A stretch of 64,000 bases of DNA from an uncultured Albidovulum sp. (GCA_913064775.1 CAJYAD010000020.1:1-64000); one strand, 5' to 3'. Counted from the first letter of the stretch, positions 25,292-34,535 are shown. Notes: a model not told the origin generated them from the letters alone. Numbers and translations: made by a program.

Positions 25292-26005
25292 ATGGACGAG
25301 ACCACAAGGCAGAAGCTGGGCGGGGTATCGGTGGCGACGCTGGCCACCGTGCTCTTCAAGCGGGGCTTGCGCAATCAGGTGATCCAGGGGGTGCATCCGG
25401 TGGGCCCGGCCAAGGGTCGCAACATGGTCGGCCCCGCCTTCACCCTGCGCTACATGCCGGCGCGGGAGGATCGCAATACCCTGGCCGAATTCCGCTCCCC
25501 CGAGCACCCGCAGCGCAAGGCTATCGAGACCTGCCCGCCGGGCCATGTGCTGGTGATGGACAGCCGCAAGGACGCCCGCGCGGCCTCGGCCGGGGATATC
25601 CTGATCACCCGGCTGATGATGCGCGGCGCGGCGGGCGTGGTCACCGACGGCGGCTTTCGCGATGCCGCCACGATCGGCACGCTGAAGATCCCGGCCTATC
25701 ATTCCCGGCCCTCAAGCCCCACCAACCTGACCCATCACGAAGCGATTGAGATCAACACCCCCATCGGCTGCGGCGACGCGCCGGTGTTTCCGGGTGACAT
25801 CCTCGTCGGCGACGCCGATTGCGTGATCGTCATCCCCGCCCATCTGGCCGAGGAAATCGCCGCGGAAGCAGTCGAGATGACCGCCTACGAGGATTTCGTG
25901 GCCGAGCGGGTGAAGGCGGGGGAAAGCATCATCGGCCTCTACCCGCAGACGCAGGATCACCACCGCGCCGCTTTCGAAGCCTGGCGGGCAAAGACCGGAC
26001 GTTAG
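25292..26005 (+). CDS. RraA-like protein, possible class II aldolase or dehydratase of the sugar-acid pathway
   Basis: 237 aa of the RraA/MenG/HMG-aldolase fold. The key segment GAAGVVTDGGFRD holds the Arg-Asp pair used by RraA-like aldolases to bind Mg and 2-oxo acid; AASAGDILITRLMMRGA precedes it. True RraA (RNase E inhibitor) is about 160 aa, so this longer protein is more likely an enzyme. It starts 12 bases after the aldehyde dehydrogenase stop. No usual keto-deoxy-pentonate dehydratase (DHDPS-like) is encoded here, so this protein is a candidate to act on the keto-deoxy acid. That role is inference. Confidence 0.8.
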   Translation: MDETTRQKLGGVSVATLATVLFKRGLRNQVIQGVHPVGPAKGRNMVGPAFTLRYMPAREDRNTLAEFRSPEHPQRKAIETCPPGHVLVMDSRKDARAASAGDILITRLMMRGAAGVVTDGGFRDAATIGTLKIPAYHSRPSSPTNLTHHEAIEINTPIGCGDAPVFPGDILVGDADCVIVIPAHLAEEIAAEAVEMTAYEDFVAERVKAGESIIGLYPQTQDHHRAAFEAWRAKTGR

Positions 26006-26024
26006 CGCGGGGTGCTGCGTTCGC

Positions 26025-26118
26025 AGAGTATTTCCGCCAAGATGAAGGCCGAAGGCGCTCTTCGCTCTTCATCTTGGTCAAAATACTTCGGGGGGTGCAG
26101 GGGGCAGCGCCCCCGCCG
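26025..26118. repeat. Two dispersed-repeat arms head to head
   Basis: AGAGTATTTCCGCCAAGATGAA (26025-26046) faces an inverted full copy (26067-26118: CTTCATCTTGGTCAAAATACTTC, then GGTGCA and the palindrome GGGGGCAGCGCCCCC). Together they make a large potential hairpin between the RraA-like gene and the lactonase gene. Confidence 0.8.
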
Positions 26119-26196
26119 CCAAATGGGCAATGATCGGGATGCGGGGGTCAGGGCACTGCCCGACCAGGAAACGGCAACTCAAGGTAGGAGGCCTTC

Positions 26197-27048
26197 ATGA
26201 CCGATATCTTCGACGACACGATCTGTTCGCTGGGCGAAGGCCCGCTCTGGCATCCCGAGCGGCAAGAGCTGTTCTGGTTCGACATCAACGCCCACCGGCT
26301 CTACGCCAAGGGACCCGGGGACGCGCCCGATCAGCGCCGGATGTGGCAATTCGACGATTACGTCTCGGCCGGGGCCTGGGTCGATCGCACCCGGCTGCTG
26401 GTGGCCAAGGCCACGGCGCTGGTGCTTTTCGATCTTGAAAGCGGCACGGAGGAGGAGGTTTGCCCGCTCGAGGCCGACAATCCGGCGACCCGCTCGAACG
26501 ACGGCCGCGCCGATCCGCAGGGCGGCTTCTGGATCGGCACGATGAGCGTCACCGCCGTCCCCGATGCCGGCGCGATCTACCGCTATTACCGGGGTGAGAT
26601 CCGCCAGCTCTACGCGCCGATCCATGTCCCGAATGCGATCAGCTTCACCCCCGACGGGCGCCACGCCTATTTCACCGACACCCCCAAGGGCCGGATCTGG
26701 CGTCAGGCGCTGGACGCGCAGGGCTGGCCCAAGGGCGCGCCCGAGCTGTTCGTCGAGCTGCCCTCAAAGACCCACCGCCCCGACGGCGCCGTGGTCGACA
26801 CCGAGGGCCGGCTGTGGTGCGCCCATTACGGCAAGGGCAAGCTTACCTGCCACGCCCCCGACGGTAGGGAAGTGCTCAGCCTTCCCGTGCCCGCCAAGCG
26901 CCCCACCTGTCCCGCCTTCGGCGCGCCCGGCACGCTTTACCTGACCAGCGCGCGCCAGCAGATGGACGCGCCCGGTCCCGAAGACGGCCTGACCTATCGC
27001 TTGCAGGTCGAGGCCGAGGGACAGGCCGAACATCGGGTGATCCTCTAG
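26197..27048 (+). CDS. SMP-30/gluconolactonase-family lactonase
   Basis: 283 aa six-bladed propeller. The metal-site residues are visible: Glu in SLGEGPLWHP, Asn-Asp in RSNDGRADPQGGFWIG, Asn in HVPNAISFTPDG, Asp in RPDGAVVDTEG. In sugar-acid operons these hydrolyse sugar lactones (for example arabinono-1,4-lactone) to the free acid, the substrate of the dehydratase upstream. RBS AGGTAGGAGG lies before the ATG. A repeat pair separates it from the RraA-like gene. Confidence 0.92.
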   Translation: MTDIFDDTICSLGEGPLWHPERQELFWFDINAHRLYAKGPGDAPDQRRMWQFDDYVSAGAWVDRTRLLVAKATALVLFDLESGTEEEVCPLEADNPATRSNDGRADPQGGFWIGTMSVTAVPDAGAIYRYYRGEIRQLYAPIHVPNAISFTPDGRHAYFTDTPKGRIWRQALDAQGWPKGAPELFVELPSKTHRPDGAVVDTEGRLWCAHYGKGKLTCHAPDGREVLSLPVPAKRPTCPAFGAPGTLYLTSARQQMDAPGPEDGLTYRLQVEAEGQAEHRVIL

Positions 27049-27107
27049 CGCGCAAACGGACCGGACCGGTACGGTCTGGTCCCGGGATGTCGCGCCTGCG
27101 CCCTGGC

Positions 27108-28046
27108 TCAGTTCACCGGGGTCAGCAGCGGTTTGCCGGCAAGGAAGGCGGCCAGATTGTCACGCTGCAACTGCGCCATCGCGCCCCGCGTCTCGACCGT
27201 GGCCGAGGCCTGATGCGGCTGCAGCACCACATTGGGCAGCGCGTAGAAGCGCGGGTCGATCTTCGGCTCATTGCAGAAGACATCCAGCCCGGCGCCGCCC
27301 AGACGCCCGGCCTCCAGCGCCTCCAGCAGCGCGGCCTCATCCACGACCGAGCCACGGGCGATGTTGATCAGGATGCCGCGCGGCCCCAGCGCCGCGATCA
27401 CCTCGGCCGAGACAAGGCCCTCGGTCTCGGCGCCGCCGACCACCGCGACGATCAGGAAATCCACCGCTTCCGCCAGCGCCACCGGATCGGCGTGACAGGT
27501 CCAGCCGGGGGTCTGTTTCCGCGTGCGCGAATGGTAGTGGATCTCCATCTTGAAACCGGCCAGCCGGTCGGCGATCTCGCGCCCGATGCGGCCAAGTCCC
27601 AGGATCCCCGCGCGTCCGCCCGACAGCTTGCGGTTCAGCGGAAATGGCCCGGTCGAGGCCCATTTGCCGTCGCGCATCCAGGCCGAGGCGGCCTCCATCT
27701 GCCGGCCCTGCATCAGCAGCATGGCGACCGCCAGATCGGCCACATCGTCGTTCAGAACGTCGGGCGTGTTGGTCACCTTGATGCCGCGGGCGGTGGCGGC
27801 GGCGACGTCGATCTGGTCATAGCCGACGCCGAAATTGGCGATCAGCTTCAGATCGGGCAGCAGATCCATCGCCGCGCCGTCGATCCGCGCGATCGTGCGC
27901 AGCGCCACCGCCGAGACGCCCGCGCGCGCCTCTGCGGGTCGTGCCGCCAGCGCCCCGGGGTGCTTCAGAAACCCGGGGGCAAAGCCGTCTTGCAGCGCGG
28001 TGCGCTGCGGTTCGGGGAATGTGCCGATTGCCAGAACCTTGGTCAC
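27108..28046 (-). CDS. D-2-hydroxyacid dehydrogenase (glyoxylate/hydroxypyruvate reductase-like)
   Basis: 312 aa. Cofactor loop GLGRIGREIADRL; catalytic Arg in NIARGSVVDE, Glu in FCNEPKIDPRF and His in LQPHQASAT. It would reduce a 2-oxo acid such as glyoxylate or hydroxypyruvate with NAD(P)H. It converges on the lactonase gene. If the pathway cleaves a keto-deoxy pentonate to pyruvate and glycolaldehyde, this enzyme could help with the two-carbon branch; this is speculative. Confidence 0.92.
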   Translation of the reverse strand: MTKVLAIGTFPEPQRTALQDGFAPGFLKHPGALAARPAEARAGVSAVALRTIARIDGAAMDLLPDLKLIANFGVGYDQIDVAAATARGIKVTNTPDVLNDDVADLAVAMLLMQGRQMEAASAWMRDGKWASTGPFPLNRKLSGGRAGILGLGRIGREIADRLAGFKMEIHYHSRTRKQTPGWTCHADPVALAEAVDFLIVAVVGGAETEGLVSAEVIAALGPRGILINIARGSVVDEAALLEALEAGRLGGAGLDVFCNEPKIDPRFYALPNVVLQPHQASATVETRGAMAQLQRDNLAAFLAGKPLLTPVN

Positions 28047-28257
28047 TGGGCGCTCCTTTTCGCGTTTTCATCTGCCAGCCGCCCTCGGGCCAAGCCGGGG
28101 GAGCGATGGCATACCATTTCGCCCGGTCTACCCATTCTGCGCCCGGGGTGCCAATGGAAACCTGGGCCGGGGCCTTCCGCAGGGATCAATGGCGATCATT
28201 ATTGTTGAGTTCTACCCCCGAGGGGTTCAGCCTGTCGCAAGCTGAAGGAGAGAGTCG

Positions 28258-28650
28258 ATGCATCTGCCCGAAGGATTTGCGGTGGTGACACCCTACATCT
28301 TCGCCGAGGCCGCCGAAGACTATGTCCGCTTTCTGAAAGCTGCCTTCGGGGCCCACGAGGTTGGGCGCAGCATGGCGCCGAACGGGCGGATCGCCAATTG
28401 CCAACTGCGGTTCGGCACGACAACGATCATGGTCAGTGACGCGTCCGAAGACTTCCCGGCCAGCCGGGCGGCGCTGTACCTCTATGTCGCCGATGCCGAT
28501 GCGGCGATGGCGCAAGCCGCCGGCGCCGGCGCCGAAAAGATCATGGATGTCGGCGACATGCCCTATGGCGACAGACAGGGGGGCGTGCGCGACCCCTCGG
28601 GCAATATCTGGTGGATTTCGCAGCGATTGACGGCCGATCCGTATTTCTGA
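28258..28650 (+). CDS. VOC-superfamily (glyoxalase/PhnB-like) protein
   Basis: 130 aa. Starts MHLPEGFAVVTPYIFAEAAEDYVRFLKAAFGA and has the beta-alpha-beta repeats of the vicinal oxygen chelate fold, with DPSGNIWWISQRL near the end. PhnB-like members have no settled function. RBS AAGGAGAGAG precedes the ATG. Stand-alone gene, convergent with the DUF815 ATPase. Confidence 0.85.
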   Translation: MHLPEGFAVVTPYIFAEAAEDYVRFLKAAFGAHEVGRSMAPNGRIANCQLRFGTTTIMVSDASEDFPASRAALYLYVADADAAMAQAAGAGAEKIMDVGDMPYGDRQGGVRDPSGNIWWISQRLTADPYF

Positions 28651-28700
28651 GCGCCAGGCGATTGACAGGCGACGCGCGGCCCGCGTCCGGCGCCGACAGC

Positions 28701-29567
28701 CTAGATCGCCACGCCGCGCCGTCCGGCCAGATCGATGAAATACTGCCAGGCCACCCGGCCCGAGCGGGCGCCACGCGTCGCCTGCCATTCGATCGCCTCG
28801 GCGCGCAGCGTGGTCTCGTCGATCTCGACGCCGTAGGCCGCGCAATAGCCGCGGATCATGTCGAGGTATTCGTCCTGAGTGCAGGGATGGAAGCCCAGCC
28901 ACAGCCCGAAACGATCCGACAGCGACACCTTCTCTTCGGTCGCCTCCGAGGGGCTGATCGCGCTTGAGCGCTCATTCTCGATCATGTCGCGCGGCATCAG
29001 GTGGCGGCGGTTCGAGGTGGCGTAGAAGATCACGTTGTCGGGCCGCCCCTCGATGCCGCCGTCGAGCACCGCCTTGAGCGATTTGTAATGCTGGTCGTCA
29101 TGGGAAAACGACAGGTCGTCGCAAAACAGCACGAAGCGTTCGCGGCTGTCGCGCAGCAGGTTCAGAAGCCGCGCGACCGAAGGCAGATCCTCGCGCTGGA
29201 TCTCGACGATCTTCAGCGGCAGGCCCCCGGCCACCACCTGGGCATGGACCGCCTTCACCAGGCTCGACTTGCCCATGCCGCGCGCGCCCCACAGCAGAGC
29301 GTTGTTGGCGGCATGTCCCCGGGCGAATTGGCGGGTGTTTTCCAGCAGCGTATCGCGCGACCGGTCGACCCCCACCAGAAGGCCGATGTCGACCCGGCTG
29401 ACCCGCGCTACCGGCGCCAGCCGGTCGGGCGCAACATGCCAGACAAAGGCGTCCGCGGCATCGAGGGGCGGCACGCCGCGGGGGGGCGGGCTGAGGCGCT
29501 CAAGCGCCTCGGCAATGCGGATCAGCGGATCGCTTGCCTGCCTGTCGCCCAAACCCGTCATTCCCAT
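28701..29567 (-). CDS. DUF815 AAA+ ATPase
   Basis: 288 aa. Walker [14 protein letters not shown], Walker [11 protein letters not shown], and sensor region [18 protein letters not shown]815 proteins are uncharacterised P-loop ATPases. Its start overlaps the end of tatC: ATG at 29561 forms ATGA with the tatC stop, and another ATG lies at 29567. It is thus translationally coupled to the Tat operon, suggesting a possible link to export or just a conserved position. Confidence 0.88.
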   Translation of the reverse strand: MGMTGLGDRQASDPLIRIAEALERLSPPPRGVPPLDAADAFVWHVAPDRLAPVARVSRVDIGLLVGVDRSRDTLLENTRQFARGHAANNALLWGARGMGKSSLVKAVHAQVVAGGLPLKIVEIQREDLPSVARLLNLLRDSRERFVLFCDDLSFSHDDQHYKSLKAVLDGGIEGRPDNVIFYATSNRRHLMPRDMIENERSSAISPSEATEEKVSLSDRFGLWLGFHPCTQDEYLDMIRGYCAAYGVEIDETTLRAEAIEWQATRGARSGRVAWQYFIDLAGRRGVAI

Positions 29568-30565
29568 TCGTCGGCATCGTCATGATTGTCGCGCTTGCGG
29601 CGGGACTTGGTGCTGTCGGTTTCGGCCTTGGTCTTGGTCTCGGTCTCAGTCTCAGTCTCGGCGACCTCGGTCGAGGGGGCCTCGGCGGGGGTTTCGGCCT
29701 CGTCATCGTCGAACCACAGACCCTGTTCGCGCAGCTCGTCTTCGCGCTTCTTCTGGACGCGGCGGACCAGGAAGATCGACACTTCGTAAAGCCCGTAGAT
29801 CACGGTGAACAGGATCACCTGGCTGACCACATCGGGGGGGGTGATGACGGCGGCGAGGATCAGGATGGCGATCACGGCGTATTTGCGCACGCTGCCCAGC
29901 CCCTCGGCGGTGACCAGCCCGGCCTTGCCCATCAGGGTCAGCAGCACGGGCAACTGGAAACACAGCCCGAAGGCGATGATGAATTTGGTCGTCAGCGCCA
30001 GATATTCGGCGATCGAGCCATGGAAGGTGATACCCGCGGTTTCCAGCATGTGGCCCGCGTGGTCGGCCGCGGCCTTGCCGGTTTCGACGGCGTTGCCGCC
30101 GATCGGTTGGGGGGCGCCCTGCTGGAAGCTCAGGAAGAAGCTGAAGGCCATCGGCAGGATGACGTAATAGGCGAAGGAGGCGCCGGCCAGGAACATCGCG
30201 GGCGAGGCCACCAGAAACGGCAGGAAGGCGCCGCGCTCGTTCTTGTAAAGCCCGGGGGCCACGAAGCGCCAAAGCTGGTAGGAGATCACCGGGAAGGCGA
30301 GCACGAAGCCGCCGAGCGCCGAGATCCGGATCGCGACGAAGAAGCCTTCTTGCAGCTTGACCATCTGCAGGCTGCAATCCTGGCCGCGATCGGCCAGCGC
30401 CACGCAGATCGGGTGGGTGAGGAAATTGAAGATCGGGTTGGCGACCGTGTAGCTGATCACCACGCCGACCACGAAGGCCAGCACCGAATAGATCAACCGG
30501 GTGCGAAGTTCGGCCAGATGTTCCAGAAGCGGCGCGCTGCTGTCTTCAATCTCATCGGTGGTCAT
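29558..30565 (-). CDS. tatC: Sec-independent protein translocase TatC
   Basis: 335 aa with six helices. It is the core receptor for twin-arginine signals. Conserved N-terminus [20 protein letters not shown], first periplasmic loop with [36 protein letters not shown], and APMA-like helix 3 region are present. The last 50 residues form a charged tail rich in Thr/Glu repeats ([14 protein letters not shown]), encoded by a short tandem repeat at about 29629-29660. Its start overlaps the tatB stop (ATGA). Confidence 0.97.
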   Translation of the reverse strand: MTTDEIEDSSAPLLEHLAELRTRLIYSVLAFVVGVVISYTVANPIFNFLTHPICVALADRGQDCSLQMVKLQEGFFVAIRISALGGFVLAFPVISYQLWRFVAPGLYKNERGAFLPFLVASPAMFLAGASFAYYVILPMAFSFFLSFQQGAPQPIGGNAVETGKAAADHAGHMLETAGITFHGSIAEYLALTTKFIIAFGLCFQLPVLLTLMGKAGLVTAEGLGSVRKYAVIAILILAAVITPPDVVSQVILFTVIYGLYEVSIFLVRRVQKKREDELREQGLWFDDDEAETPAEAPSTEVAETETETETKTKAETDSTKSRRKRDNHDDADEWE

Positions 30566-31365
30566 GCGTCACCCTGCTTGGAGGCATCCGGCTTGGTTGC
30601 CGCCGTCTTGGAAGTCCGGGTCTTGGAAGTCCCCGTCTTGGAGGCCGCCGTCTTGGAGGCCGCCGTCTTGGGGGCTGCCGTCTTGGGGGCTCCGGCCTTG
30701 GAAGTCCCCGTCTTGGAAGTCGGGGCCGACTTGGCGGCGGTCTTGGTGGTTTTCGCGGCGGCCTTGGCCGGCGAGGTCCTGGTCGCGGCGGCTTTCGTGC
30801 CGGCGGCTTTTGCGGCCGCGGGCTTGGGCGCCGTGGCTTTCGCGGCCGTCTTGGTGGTCTTGGCCGCGCTCTTGGCGCGGGTGGCCTTCGGCTTCGCCTC
30901 GGCCGCCGAGGCGGCGCGGGCTTCGGCCTGGGCCTTGCGCTTCTCGGCCAAGGCCTGGGTCGCGGGGCCGGGGGCGTCGGGTGCGGGCGGGGCGATGTCG
31001 GGATTGATCCCCTCGGCGGCGCCGGTGGTCTCAGCGGGGGCAGGGGCTTCGGGGTCGGGCTGCAGGCCCTCGGCGTTCGAGCGCTTGTTCTCGTCCCAGG
31101 TGCCCAGTCGCTTGGACGCCTCGGACAGCGCGTTGGAGCCAAGGTTGCGCATGGAATTCAAGGATTTGAGGTCATTGGCTATATCGCCAGCCCCGGCCTC
31201 GTCCGCCGCATTTTCCATCGCGCGCTGAAATTCGCGCGCCATCTGCCGCGCCTTCGCGGTGAACTGGCCGAGCGTGTGGAACATTTTGGGCAGGTCCTTC
31301 GGACCCACCACGATCAGTGCCACAACGCCGATCACCAGAAGTTCGGAACCGCCGATATCGAACAT
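30562..31365 (-). CDS. tatB: Sec-independent protein translocase TatB with long repeat tail
   Basis: 267 aa, longer than the usual 130-180. N-terminus [21 protein letters not shown] is the TatB membrane helix with the conserved Glu and GPKDLP hinge, followed by an amphipathic helix. From about residue 130 the protein is Ala/Lys/Pro/Thr-rich, ending in units such as [21 protein letters not shown]. The tail is low complexity and probably disordered. Second gene of tatABC. Confidence 0.94.
   Translation of the reverse strand: MFDIGGSELLVIGVVALIVVGPKDLPKMFHTLGQFTAKARQMAREFQRAMENAADEAGAGDIANDLKSLNSMRNLGSNALSEASKRLGTWDENKRSNAEGLQPDPEAPAPAETTGAAEGINPDIAPPAPDAPGPATQALAEKRKAQAEARAASAAEAKPKATRAKSAAKTTKTAAKATAPKPAAAKAAGTKAAATRTSPAKAAAKTTKTAAKSAPTSKTGTSKAGAPKTAAPKTAASKTAASKTGTSKTRTSKTAATKPDASKQGDA
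30590..30730. repeat. Degenerate tandem repeats inside tatB
   Basis: Units of about 12-15 bases built on GCCGTCTTGG(A/G)(A/G)G and CCCGTCTTGGAAGTC recur through this stretch and encode SKTA/PKTA/SKTG steps of the TatB tail. Such repeats can vary in copy number. Confidence 0.75.
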
Positions 31366-31435
31366 GTCTTACCCGCCTGCCTTCGCCTATGCCGCAAGGC
31401 CCCGAAAGGGCCCGCCGATCCGCACCCGGCCGGGC

Positions 31436-31651
31436 CTAGACCTTGTCCTTTTCCTTTTCGGGGGTGACGTCGCGCGCCTCGGTGCTCGCGTCTTTCTCGA
31501 GCTCCTTCTCGCCTTCGCCCATGCCTTTCTTGAACGCCGTGATCCCCTTGCCGACTTCGCCCATCAGGTTCGAAACCTTGCCGCGCCCGAAAAGCACAAG
31601 CACCACGACCGCGATCAGCAGGAGGCCGGGAACGCCGATATTATTGAGCAT
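31436..31651 (-). CDS. tatA: Sec-independent protein translocase TatA
   Basis: 71 aa. [43 protein letters not shown] shows the single membrane helix, FGRGK hinge and amphipathic helix of TatA, followed by an acidic/basic tail. It forms the pore with TatBC. First gene of the tatABC-DUF815 operon. The window encodes at least one Tat substrate, the polysaccharide deacetylase at 16623. Confidence 0.96.
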   Translation of the reverse strand: MLNNIGVPGLLLIAVVVLVLFGRGKVSNLMGEVGKGITAFKKGMGEGEKELEKDASTEARDVTPEKEKDKV

Positions 31652-31777
31652 TTTGTCTCCCTTCCGCGGCCATCTGGGGGCCGCGCCTTTTCAACCTATC
31701 GCTCTCATTTATTGGCTCTGCGCCGAAGAGCAAAGCCCGAATCGCCGGGCAGGGGGTGATTCTTTGACTGATTCGAA

Positions 31778-32362
31778 TCACTCTGCATCGTGGATCAGCT
31801 CCTCGAACCGGCGCCAGGGGTGCAGGATCGCGTGATCAGGCAGGGAGATGCTCCAGACATGGCCGCCGCCCGGCTGATCTTCGGTCCGGGCGATGGGGCG
31901 ATGGGTCAGGGCACACCACAAGAGCGTGCCGACCCCGCCGTGCCCCACCAGAATGAGGTGGTCATCCTGCTGCACCGCCGAGACCTCATGAAAGGCCAAC
32001 AGAATCCGGTTCTGCGCGGCCTGCGCGGTCTCCCAGCCCTCGGCGCTTTGCGCGGGGTGGGCGAACAGCGCGTCGGCCAGCGCCTCGTGGCGGGCGTGAG
32101 GAAGATAGCCGGTGGCGCTGCGGTCGATCTCGCCGGTGCGGGGATGGGTTTCGAACGGCGCGCCGCGGGCAAGCAGCGCCGCGGTTTGCTGTGCCTTCCG
32201 CTCGGGGCTCGACACCAGCCGTGCCGGGCCGCGGGGCCAGCCCGACGCTGCCAGGGCCTTAACCCGCCCACGGCCGAGCGGGTTAAGGCCCCAGTCCGGC
32301 ACGGGCAGGTCCGGGTCGATCGCCACCTCGGGGTGGCTGACGTAGCTGAGGCGGCGCCTCAA
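31778..32362 (-). CDS. Histidine phosphatase family protein with altered RHG motif
   Basis: 194 aa from a TTG at 32362 that overlaps the stop of the upstream SDR gene (TTGA). The fold is clear from SSPERKAQQTAALLA, the acidic GEIDRSATGYLP and LVGHGGVGTLLW. The N-terminal motif, normally RHG, is YVSHPEV: the His is kept but the Arg is Ser. Substrate unknown. The overlap implies coupled translation with the SDR. Confidence 0.82.
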   Translation of the reverse strand: MRRRLSYVSHPEVAIDPDLPVPDWGLNPLGRGRVKALAASGWPRGPARLVSSPERKAQQTAALLARGAPFETHPRTGEIDRSATGYLPHARHEALADALFAHPAQSAEGWETAQAAQNRILLAFHEVSAVQQDDHLILVGHGGVGTLLWCALTHRPIARTEDQPGGGHVWSISLPDHAILHPWRRFEELIHDAE

Positions 32363-33138
32363 AGCGTCGCGTTCATCGCCCCGCCGTCGAGCAGGATGTT
32401 CTGCCCGACGATATAGCCACCCTGGGCCGAGCACAGGAAGGCGCAGGTGGCGCCGAATTCCTGCGCCGTGCCGTAGCGGCCGACCGGCACGGTGGCGGCG
32501 CGTTTGGCGCGGGCCTCGTCCAGGCTGATGCCCTGCTGCTTGGCGGCGCCGCCATCCAGCGCGTCGGCGCGGTCGGTGGCGTGGATGCCGGGCAGCAGGT
32601 TGTTGATCGTCACACCCTTGCCCGCTACCTGGCGCGCGGTGCCGGCGACAAAGCCGGTCAGCCCGGCGCGGGCCGAATTCGACAGCCCCAGCACCGCGAT
32701 CGGCGCCTTCACCGATTGCGAGGTGATGTTGACGACGCGGCCCCAGCCCTTTTCCATCATCTTCGGCAGGCAGGCCTGCATCAGCGCGATCGGGGTCAGC
32801 ATGTTGGCGTCGAGCGCCTTGATGAAATCGTCGCGGCTCCAGTCGGTCCACATGCCCGGGGGCGGGCCGCCGGCATTGGTGACCAGGATGTCGACCTCGC
32901 CCGCCGCGGCCAGCACCTTGGCGCGGCCCTCGTCAGAGGTGATGTCGGCGGCCACCGCGGTCACCGCGACGCCGTAGGTCTTGCGGATCGCTTCGGCCGT
33001 GGCCTCCAGCGCCTCGGCGCCGCGCGCATTCAGGATCAGATCGACCCCTTCGGCCGCCAGCGCCTCGGCACAGCCGCGCCCCAGCCCCTTCGACGAGGCG
33101 CAGACCAGCGCCCGTTTGCCGCGAATTCCCATATCCAT
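32359..33138 (-). CDS. SDR-family protein lacking the YxxxK motif
   Basis: 259 aa. Cofactor region CASSKGLGRGCAEAL and NAGGPPPG (NAG motif) and the Ser in NITSQSVKAP are present, but where classical enzymes have YSASK this one has SNSAR (LGLSNSARAGLTGFVAG). The C-terminus PVGRYGTAQEFGATCAFLCS...ILLDGG is typical. A subgroup of bacterial SDRs shares this change, so it may use a different mechanism or be non-catalytic. Overlaps the phosphatase gene. Confidence 0.88.
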   Translation of the reverse strand: MDMGIRGKRALVCASSKGLGRGCAEALAAEGVDLILNARGAEALEATAEAIRKTYGVAVTAVAADITSDEGRAKVLAAAGEVDILVTNAGGPPPGMWTDWSRDDFIKALDANMLTPIALMQACLPKMMEKGWGRVVNITSQSVKAPIAVLGLSNSARAGLTGFVAGTARQVAGKGVTINNLLPGIHATDRADALDGGAAKQQGISLDEARAKRAATVPVGRYGTAQEFGATCAFLCSAQGGYIVGQNILLDGGAMNATL

Positions 33139-33452
33139 AGGCTACCCTCCCGTTTTGCGGAAGGTCTAGCACCGCCGGGCGAGGTGGGGAAGGCCGCGCG
33201 GCCCCCGGGATCCGCCGGGTTGCAAGAGTTTGAACGCCGGCCCTGTCCGACAGGCCGTTCGGGATCTGAATGGCGGGGTCTTTGGCGGAGCTTTTGGCGG
33301 GGCGCGGATCACCGGCATTTCTACGGGCTTCGTCCCGCGCGGTTCACGCGTTTCGGGGGGCGGCCCCGCTTCCCGGGCTGCCAGACCGCCGCACCGGCTT
33401 GTCGCAGCGCCGATCGGTCTCTAGAACCGTCTTGCGAGACAGGGCGAGGTCT
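33139..33452. other. 314-base intergenic region without recognised features
   Basis: Divergent region between the SDR and Hint genes. I see no gene, repeat copy or strong promoter. GTCTC and GAGAC flank a 16-base spacer just before the Hint gene RBS, a weak dyad only. Confidence 0.5.
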
Positions 33453-34529
33453 ATGGAGCAGGGCGACGGATCGGCGGGCGGCGCGGCAGCTGCGGCGGGG
33501 CAGGGGGCGACACAGCCGCCGCCGCATTACGCCTGCCATGTGTTCCGCGCCGACGACATCTTCGTCCAGTCCGGCGCCAATCTGGGCGACGCGATCGGCG
33601 ATGCCGACGAGGTCTGCGAAGGTGATGTCTACCATCTGGACCCCGAGGCCGAGTCGCTGCGGCTCTATCTGCAGCCCGAGTCCGCCGGGGTCGGGCGCGG
33701 GCTGACCGTGACCGCAGGGTCCGGCGTCGGCGCGCCGGGCGATCCGGTGACCCTGTCGTCGCGGCTGACGCTGATGGCGCCCGACGGCGACCGGGTCGAG
33801 ATCCTGATGCTGCGCCACCGCGGCCGCGGGCGTACGGCGCTGTCCGAAGCCTATGCGCTGCCGCTCAGCCCGATGGCGCCGCGCAGCGATTACACGCTGA
33901 TCCGCTCTGACGCCGACCCGGGCGAGGCGCGATTGGCCGATATCGTCTGCATATCCTTCGCGCGGGGCACCCAGATCGCCCTGGCCGACGGCCGTCAGGT
34001 GCCGATCGAGGCGCTAGAGCCGGGGATGCGGGTGCTGACCCGCGACCACGGCGCGCAGCCGCTGCGCTGGCTCGGCCGGGCGACGCTGCGCGCGGTGGGG
34101 GCCTTTGCGCCGGTGGTCATCACCGCCGGCACGCTGGGCAATGCCGGCGACCTGATCGTCGGCCAACACCACCGCATGTTCCTGTATCAGCGCAACCGCG
34201 CGGGCCGCACCGGCACGGCCGAGCTGCTGGTCCAGGCCAAGCATCTGGTCGACGACGACCGCGTCTTCCTGCGCGAGGGCGGCTTCGTCGACTACCTTAG
34301 CCTGGTCTTCGACCGGCATGAGATCATCTATGCCGAGGGCATCCCCGCCGAAAGCCTGATGGTCAATGATGCGACCCTGACCCATCTGCCCGACGACCTG
34401 GCCGCCGAGGTGCGCGACCGCTTTCCGGGTCTTAGCCAGAACCAGCATTTCGGTACCGAAGCCGGTCGCCAGACCCTGGAGGAGATCGGCTCCGATCGGC
34501 TGTTCCACCGCCGCGACTCAGAGGGTTAA
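33453..34529 (+). CDS. Hint-domain (hedgehog/intein-like) protein
   Basis: 358 aa. The N-terminal half has YACHVFRADDIFVQSGANLGDAIGDADEVCEGD and a beta-rich region common to Rhodobacterales Hint proteins. The Hint part begins near residue 166: IVCISFARGTQIALADGRQVPIEALEPGMRVLT, with RWLGRATL and LIVGQHHRMFL later. Hint domains self-cleave through an N-terminal Cys (or Ser/Thr). Here the residue before FARGT is Ser168, with Cys166 two positions earlier. Role unknown; often on secreted proteins. ATG at 33453 follows GGGCGAGG. Confidence 0.82.
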   Translation: MEQGDGSAGGAAAAAGQGATQPPPHYACHVFRADDIFVQSGANLGDAIGDADEVCEGDVYHLDPEAESLRLYLQPESAGVGRGLTVTAGSGVGAPGDPVTLSSRLTLMAPDGDRVEILMLRHRGRGRTALSEAYALPLSPMAPRSDYTLIRSDADPGEARLADIVCISFARGTQIALADGRQVPIEALEPGMRVLTRDHGAQPLRWLGRATLRAVGAFAPVVITAGTLGNAGDLIVGQHHRMFLYQRNRAGRTGTAELLVQAKHLVDDDRVFLREGGFVDYLSLVFDRHEIIYAEGIPAESLMVNDATLTHLPDDLAAEVRDRFPGLSQNQHFGTEAGRQTLEEIGSDRLFHRRDSEG

Positions 34530-34535
34530 ACGCGG

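Noticed and set aside
25292-26005. Naming the RraA-like protein as the RNase E inhibitor RraA
   Set aside because: It is longer than RraA and sits in a catabolic operon; an enzyme role fits better even though rne is in the same window.
28701-31228. Long open frames on the plus strand opposite tatABC
   Set aside because: They are antisense readings of the GC-rich tat genes, with repeat-driven composition and no family signatures.
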